Source: an uncultured Peptococcaceae bacterium (GTDB lineage: Bacteria; Bacillota; Peptococcia; Peptococcales; Peptococcaceae). From it: a stretch of DNA of 7,120 nucleotides. The notes below the pieces were generated by a model. The model made no database searches and was not told the origin of the DNA. It saw only the letters and a program-made list of their open reading frames with translations. Below, piece after piece: positions 4,578-7,120 of the stretch. The stretch covers positions 1 to 7,120 of the forward strand of contig CAUDRX010000121.1 of NCBI GenBank assembly GCA_958451915.1. The letters run 5' to 3'. Positions within the stretch are counted from its first letter, which is position 1. The number at the start of each line of letters is the position of its first letter. The position numbers and the translations under genes are program-made.

Positions 4578-5969
4578 ATGGCAGAACATGGCCGTCAGAC
4601 TCCCACGCGGTCGGTGGTGCTTCCTTACGAAAAGACGAAGGGTGCGCAGGCGGTGAAGCTTTACAACCTGACAGGGCGCAAGGCGCAGGAGTGGCAGGAG
4701 CTGATGCTCTACGACATCATGAGCGTGGGCGCAGACGGGCTGTGGACGCATGTGAAGTTTGGCTACAGCCTGCCGCGGCGCAATGGCAAGAGCGAGATCC
4801 TCATCATGCGCGAGCTCTGGGGCCTCGTCACTGGCGAGCACATCATGCACACAGCGCACCGCACGACGACCACGCATGGTGCCTGGGAAAAACTCGTGGG
4901 CTTTGTCGAAAAGCTGGGGCTGCCTTACAGATCCATCCGCGCGTCTGGGAGGGAACTCCTGGAACTCATCGACACGGGCGGACGCATCGAATATCGCACG
5001 AGAACGTCAAAGGGCGGTCTCGGCGAAGGGGTGGACCTCTTGATCATCGACGAAGCGCAGGAGTACACCGACGACCAGGAAAGCGCGCTGAAGTACATCG
5101 TCACAGATTCAAAGAACCCGCAGACGCTCTTCTGTGGCACACCACCGACGCCTGTCTCAAGCGGCACGGTATTCACCAAGCTGCGCAATGAAGCGCTGGC
5201 AGGAAACACCGTCGATACAGGCTGGGCCGAGTGGAGCGTGCCGACCATGACAGATGTGCACGACAAGGCTGCATGGCTGGAAACGAATCCATCCTATGGC
5301 GTGGTATTCGGCGAACGCGACATCACAGCGGAGATCGGCACAGACGATGTGGATTTCAACATTCAGCGCCTGGGCCTGTGGATCCGCTACAACCTCAAGA
5401 GCGCGATCTCAGCGACAGACTGGGGCGCACTGCAGGTGAAGCGGCTGCCGGCTCTCAAAGGCAAGCTCTTCTGCGGCATCAAGTACGGCAAAGATGGTGA
5501 GCATGTAGCACTCTCCATCGCCGTACGCACGAAAGACGGGCGGATCTTCGTGGAGACCATCGACTGCCGACCGGTGCGCGCCGGCAATGCCTGGATCATC
5601 GACTTCCTGCGCACGGCTCAGGCGGAAAAGGTGGTCGTGGATGGTGCCAACGGCCAGGAACTACTCGTGCGTGACATGAAGGACGCCAAACTTAAAAAGC
5701 CACTGCTGCCAACTGTGAAGCAGATCATCGCCGCCAATGCCGACTTCGAGCGCGGGCTCTTCGAGCAGAAGCTCTGTCATGCTGGGCAGCCATCGCTTGT
5801 GCAGGCGGCGACCAACTGTGAGCGACGCGCCATCGGTTCCAACGGTGGCTTCGGCTACCAGGCGCTCAAGGAAGGTATTGAGATTGCGTTGCTTGACAGT
5901 GCCATCCTGGCCTACTGGGCATGCGAATCAACGAAGGAAGAACGGAAACCACAGCAGATCGATTATTAA
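4578..5969 (+). CDS. terL: Phage terminase large subunit
   Basis: The start ATG 4578 follows AGGAGG (4565-4570). The 463-residue product is a two-domain packaging motor. In the N-terminal ATPase, the Walker A-like P-loop is SLPRRNGKS (64-72), Walker B is LLIIDEAQ with D158/E159, and TLFCGTPPT (183-191) fits the coupling motif. TAHRTTTTHGAWEKL (92-106) is typical of phage large terminases of this type. The C-terminal RNase H-like nuclease begins at FCGIKYGKDGEHVAL (298-312, D306), with D355 in VVVDGANGQ and D440 in ALLDSAILAYWA as the other likely metal ligands. It uses ATP to drive DNA through the portal and cuts concatemers. Length and ends look complete. It lies downstream of the portal and minor head genes instead of upstream, separated from them by an accessory cassette and terminator. 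Thirty-five bases separate it from the scaffold gene. Confidence 0.95.
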   Translation: MAEHGRQTPTRSVVLPYEKTKGAQAVKLYNLTGRKAQEWQELMLYDIMSVGADGLWTHVKFGYSLPRRNGKSEILIMRELWGLVTGEHIMHTAHRTTTTHGAWEKLVGFVEKLGLPYRSIRASGRELLELIDTGGRIEYRTRTSKGGLGEGVDLLIIDEAQEYTDDQESALKYIVTDSKNPQTLFCGTPPTPVSSGTVFTKLRNEALAGNTVDTGWAEWSVPTMTDVHDKAAWLETNPSYGVVFGERDITAEIGTDDVDFNIQRLGLWIRYNLKSAISATDWGALQVKRLPALKGKLFCGIKYGKDGEHVALSIAVRTKDGRIFVETIDCRPVRAGNAWIIDFLRTAQAEKVVVDGANGQELLVRDMKDAKLKKPLLPTVKQIIAANADFERGLFEQKLCHAGQPSLVQAATNCERRAIGSNGGFGYQALKEGIEIALLDSAILAYWACESTKEERKPQQIDY

Positions 5970-6004
5970 CGGATACCATCCGGCTAAAATGGGAGGAATA
6001 GACA

Positions 6005-6487
6005 ATGAGTGAAAACTTTGTAGCGATCACCACGCAGGAAGAATTTGATGCACGGATCAGCGAACGCCTGAAACGCGAGCGCGAAACACTGGCCAAACGG
6101 TACGAGGAAAAGTATGCGGGGTATGTGGCCAGAGATGCGCACGAGCAGGCGGTGGCCGAGCTGAACGACCAGCTGGCAGCGGCAAGACAGGCCGCCGAAG
6201 AGAGCAAGGCGACGATCGATGGTCTGAACGCAAAAGTGCGTGGGTACGAGACCGCCTCGGTAAAAACGCGGATCGCCCATGAAGTGGGGCTGCCTTACGA
6301 GCTTGCCGATCGCCTGACTGGCGACGATGAAAAAGCCATCCGTGAGGACGCCGAAAAACTCACAAAACTGATGGGCGCTGGCAAAGCCGGTGCACCTGCG
6401 GCAAATCCAGAACCAACGCAGGCGAAGACCGGTACAGCGGCAGCGTACCAGACACTACTCAATAGCATGAGAACACAGGAGGTATAA
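6005..6487 (+). CDS. Phage scaffold protein (gp20/DUF4355-like)
   Basis: The start ATG 6005 has GGGAGG (5991-5996) ahead of it. The 160-residue protein has the scaffold layout: a short N-terminus with TTQEEFDARISERLKRER (9-26), a long charged, alanine-rich coiled coil to about residue 80, then a short compact part with VGLPYELADRLTGDDEKAI (94-112), and a flexible proline/alanine tail (126-145) before a short helical end. This layout and its place directly before the major capsid gene identify it as the internal scaffold that shapes the procapsid and is then removed. No protease motif is seen in it, and no prohead protease gene lies in this window, so the scaffold may leave intact or be cut by an enzyme encoded elsewhere. 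The family is inferred from layout and position. Confidence 0.82.
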   Translation: MSENFVAITTQEEFDARISERLKRERETLAKRYEEKYAGYVARDAHEQAVAELNDQLAAARQAAEESKATIDGLNAKVRGYETASVKTRIAHEVGLPYELADRLTGDDEKAIREDAEKLTKLMGAGKAGAPAANPEPTQAKTGTAAAYQTLLNSMRTQEV

Positions 6488-6490
6488 ATT

Positions 6491-7120
6491 ATGGCAACTG
6501 TACTTTCCAAAGGGAGCTTATTCCCTTCTGAGCTCGTGAACGGGATGATCAACCAGGTCAAGGGCGCAAGCGTCCTGGCACAGCTGACCGGCGCAACGCC
6601 GATCCCATTCAACGGGCAGACCGAATTCGTCTTCAACATGGACAACGAGATCGGCATCGTCGCTGAGAACGCGGCAAAGCCGGCACAGTCTGCGAGCATC
6701 ACCACCCGCACGATCACGCCGCTGAAGGTGGTCTACACCATGCGCACGTCCAGCGAGTTCATGATCGAGAACGACGAGTACCAGCTCGGCGTGCTGCAGG
6801 CGTTCGGCGAAGGCTGGGCGCGTAAGCTGGCCAAGGGCCTCGACTTGATGGCCATCCACGGCATCAACCCATTCGAGGACAAGGCCAGCGCAATCATCGG
6901 CAACAACTGCTTCGACAAAGCCGGCGTGAAGACGGTGACCAAGGCTGGCACCGAGACCATGGATGCGCTCATCGAAGCGGGCATCGCAGCGGTGCAGGCT
7001 GGCGAATACGATGTTACCGGCATTGCGATGGCGCCAAGCGTGCGCAGTGAGCTGGCAGCGCTGACCTACGAGAGCGGCCAGAGAATGTATCCACAGCTGG
7101 CCTGGGGCTCCAACCCTGGC
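6491..7120 (+). CDS. Major capsid protein, HK97-fold type (3' end beyond window)
   Basis: ATG 6491 follows AGGAGG (6477-6482), three bases after the scaffold stop; the frame is open for 210 codons to the end of the window. The N-terminus (MATVLSKGSLFPSELVNGMI) is short, with no long delta/scaffold-like leader, which fits a separate scaffold gene. Typical HK97-fold capsid features follow: a strand-rich PIPFNGQTEFVF segment, an IVAENAAKPAQSASITTRTI loop like the E-loop region with the usual AEN(x)AKP pattern, PLKVVYTMRTSSEFM, the long spine-like helix (GVLQAFGEGWARKLAKGLDLMAIHG region) and then the start of the A-domain with MAPSVRSELAAL. It forms the icosahedral shell. Composition is GC-rich, like the portal and terminase. 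The C-terminal third or more is missing. Confidence 0.9.
   Translation, partial: MATVLSKGSLFPSELVNGMINQVKGASVLAQLTGATPIPFNGQTEFVFNMDNEIGIVAENAAKPAQSASITTRTITPLKVVYTMRTSSEFMIENDEYQLGVLQAFGEGWARKLAKGLDLMAIHGINPFEDKASAIIGNNCFDKAGVKTVTKAGTETMDALIEAGIAAVQAGEYDVTGIAMAPSVRSELAALTYESGQRMYPQLAWGSNPG

Noticed and set aside
4484..5191. 235-codon plus-strand frame overlapping the start of the terminase
   Set aside because: Its product is His/Arg/Gly-rich without motifs, whereas the other frame holds the Walker motifs of the terminase.
1..7120. CRISPR array, tRNA gene, insertion sequence or integrase
   Set aside because: No regularly spaced repeats, cloverleaf-like segment, transposase motif or recombinase motif was seen on either strand; attachment sites would lie outside this late-gene segment.

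Overview
The window is a stretch of a temperate phage or prophage: late-gene switch, packaging and head-building genes, ending inside the major capsid gene. Strong AGGAGG-type ribosome sites, a sigma-region-4-like late regulator, an SPP1-type portal and a MuF-type minor head protein point to a host in the Gram-positive/Bacillota sphere with a fairly GC-rich genome. A GC-rich gut Firmicute or Negativicute would fit, but I cannot name the host from sequence alone.

Layout, left to right. Bases 2-226 are the 3' end of an ArpU/RinA-like regulator whose last codons carry two TGTCAC repeats and an extended -10, a probable late promoter. A hairpin with a T-run (286-313) follows, then an HNH endonuclease (334-669). 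Next comes a highly structured non-coding stretch that could be a cos/packaging site (about 698-781), a 66-residue helical protein in the place where a small terminase is expected (798-998), the portal (1003-2220) and the minor head protein (2222-3703).

The minor head protein is the most interesting gene. Its N-terminal half is a MuF-like head protein with a Cys/His cluster. After a short repeated basic linker the base composition drops sharply, and the C-terminal ~220 residues carry an HEHGH zinc-peptidase motif. This is the architecture of MuF polymorphic toxins: a head protein carrying an exchangeable C-terminal effector. An 80-residue acidic gene overlaps its 3' end and a 50-residue gene follows; both are immunity candidates. 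A DUF2188 gene then lies on the opposite strand with its own promoter, and a rightward terminator lies at 4399-4422.

The core phage programme resumes with the large terminase (4578-5969), a scaffold protein (6005-6487) and an HK97-fold-type major capsid protein (6491 to the window end). The large terminase sits downstream of portal and minor head, not upstream as is usual, with the AT-rich accessory cassette (about 3050-4570) between them. Working together, the HNH protein, small protein, large terminase and portal would package DNA into a head built by scaffold and capsid proteins. The minor head protein may bring a metallopeptidase effector with the particle, with the downstream small genes as possible protection for the producing cell or lysogen.
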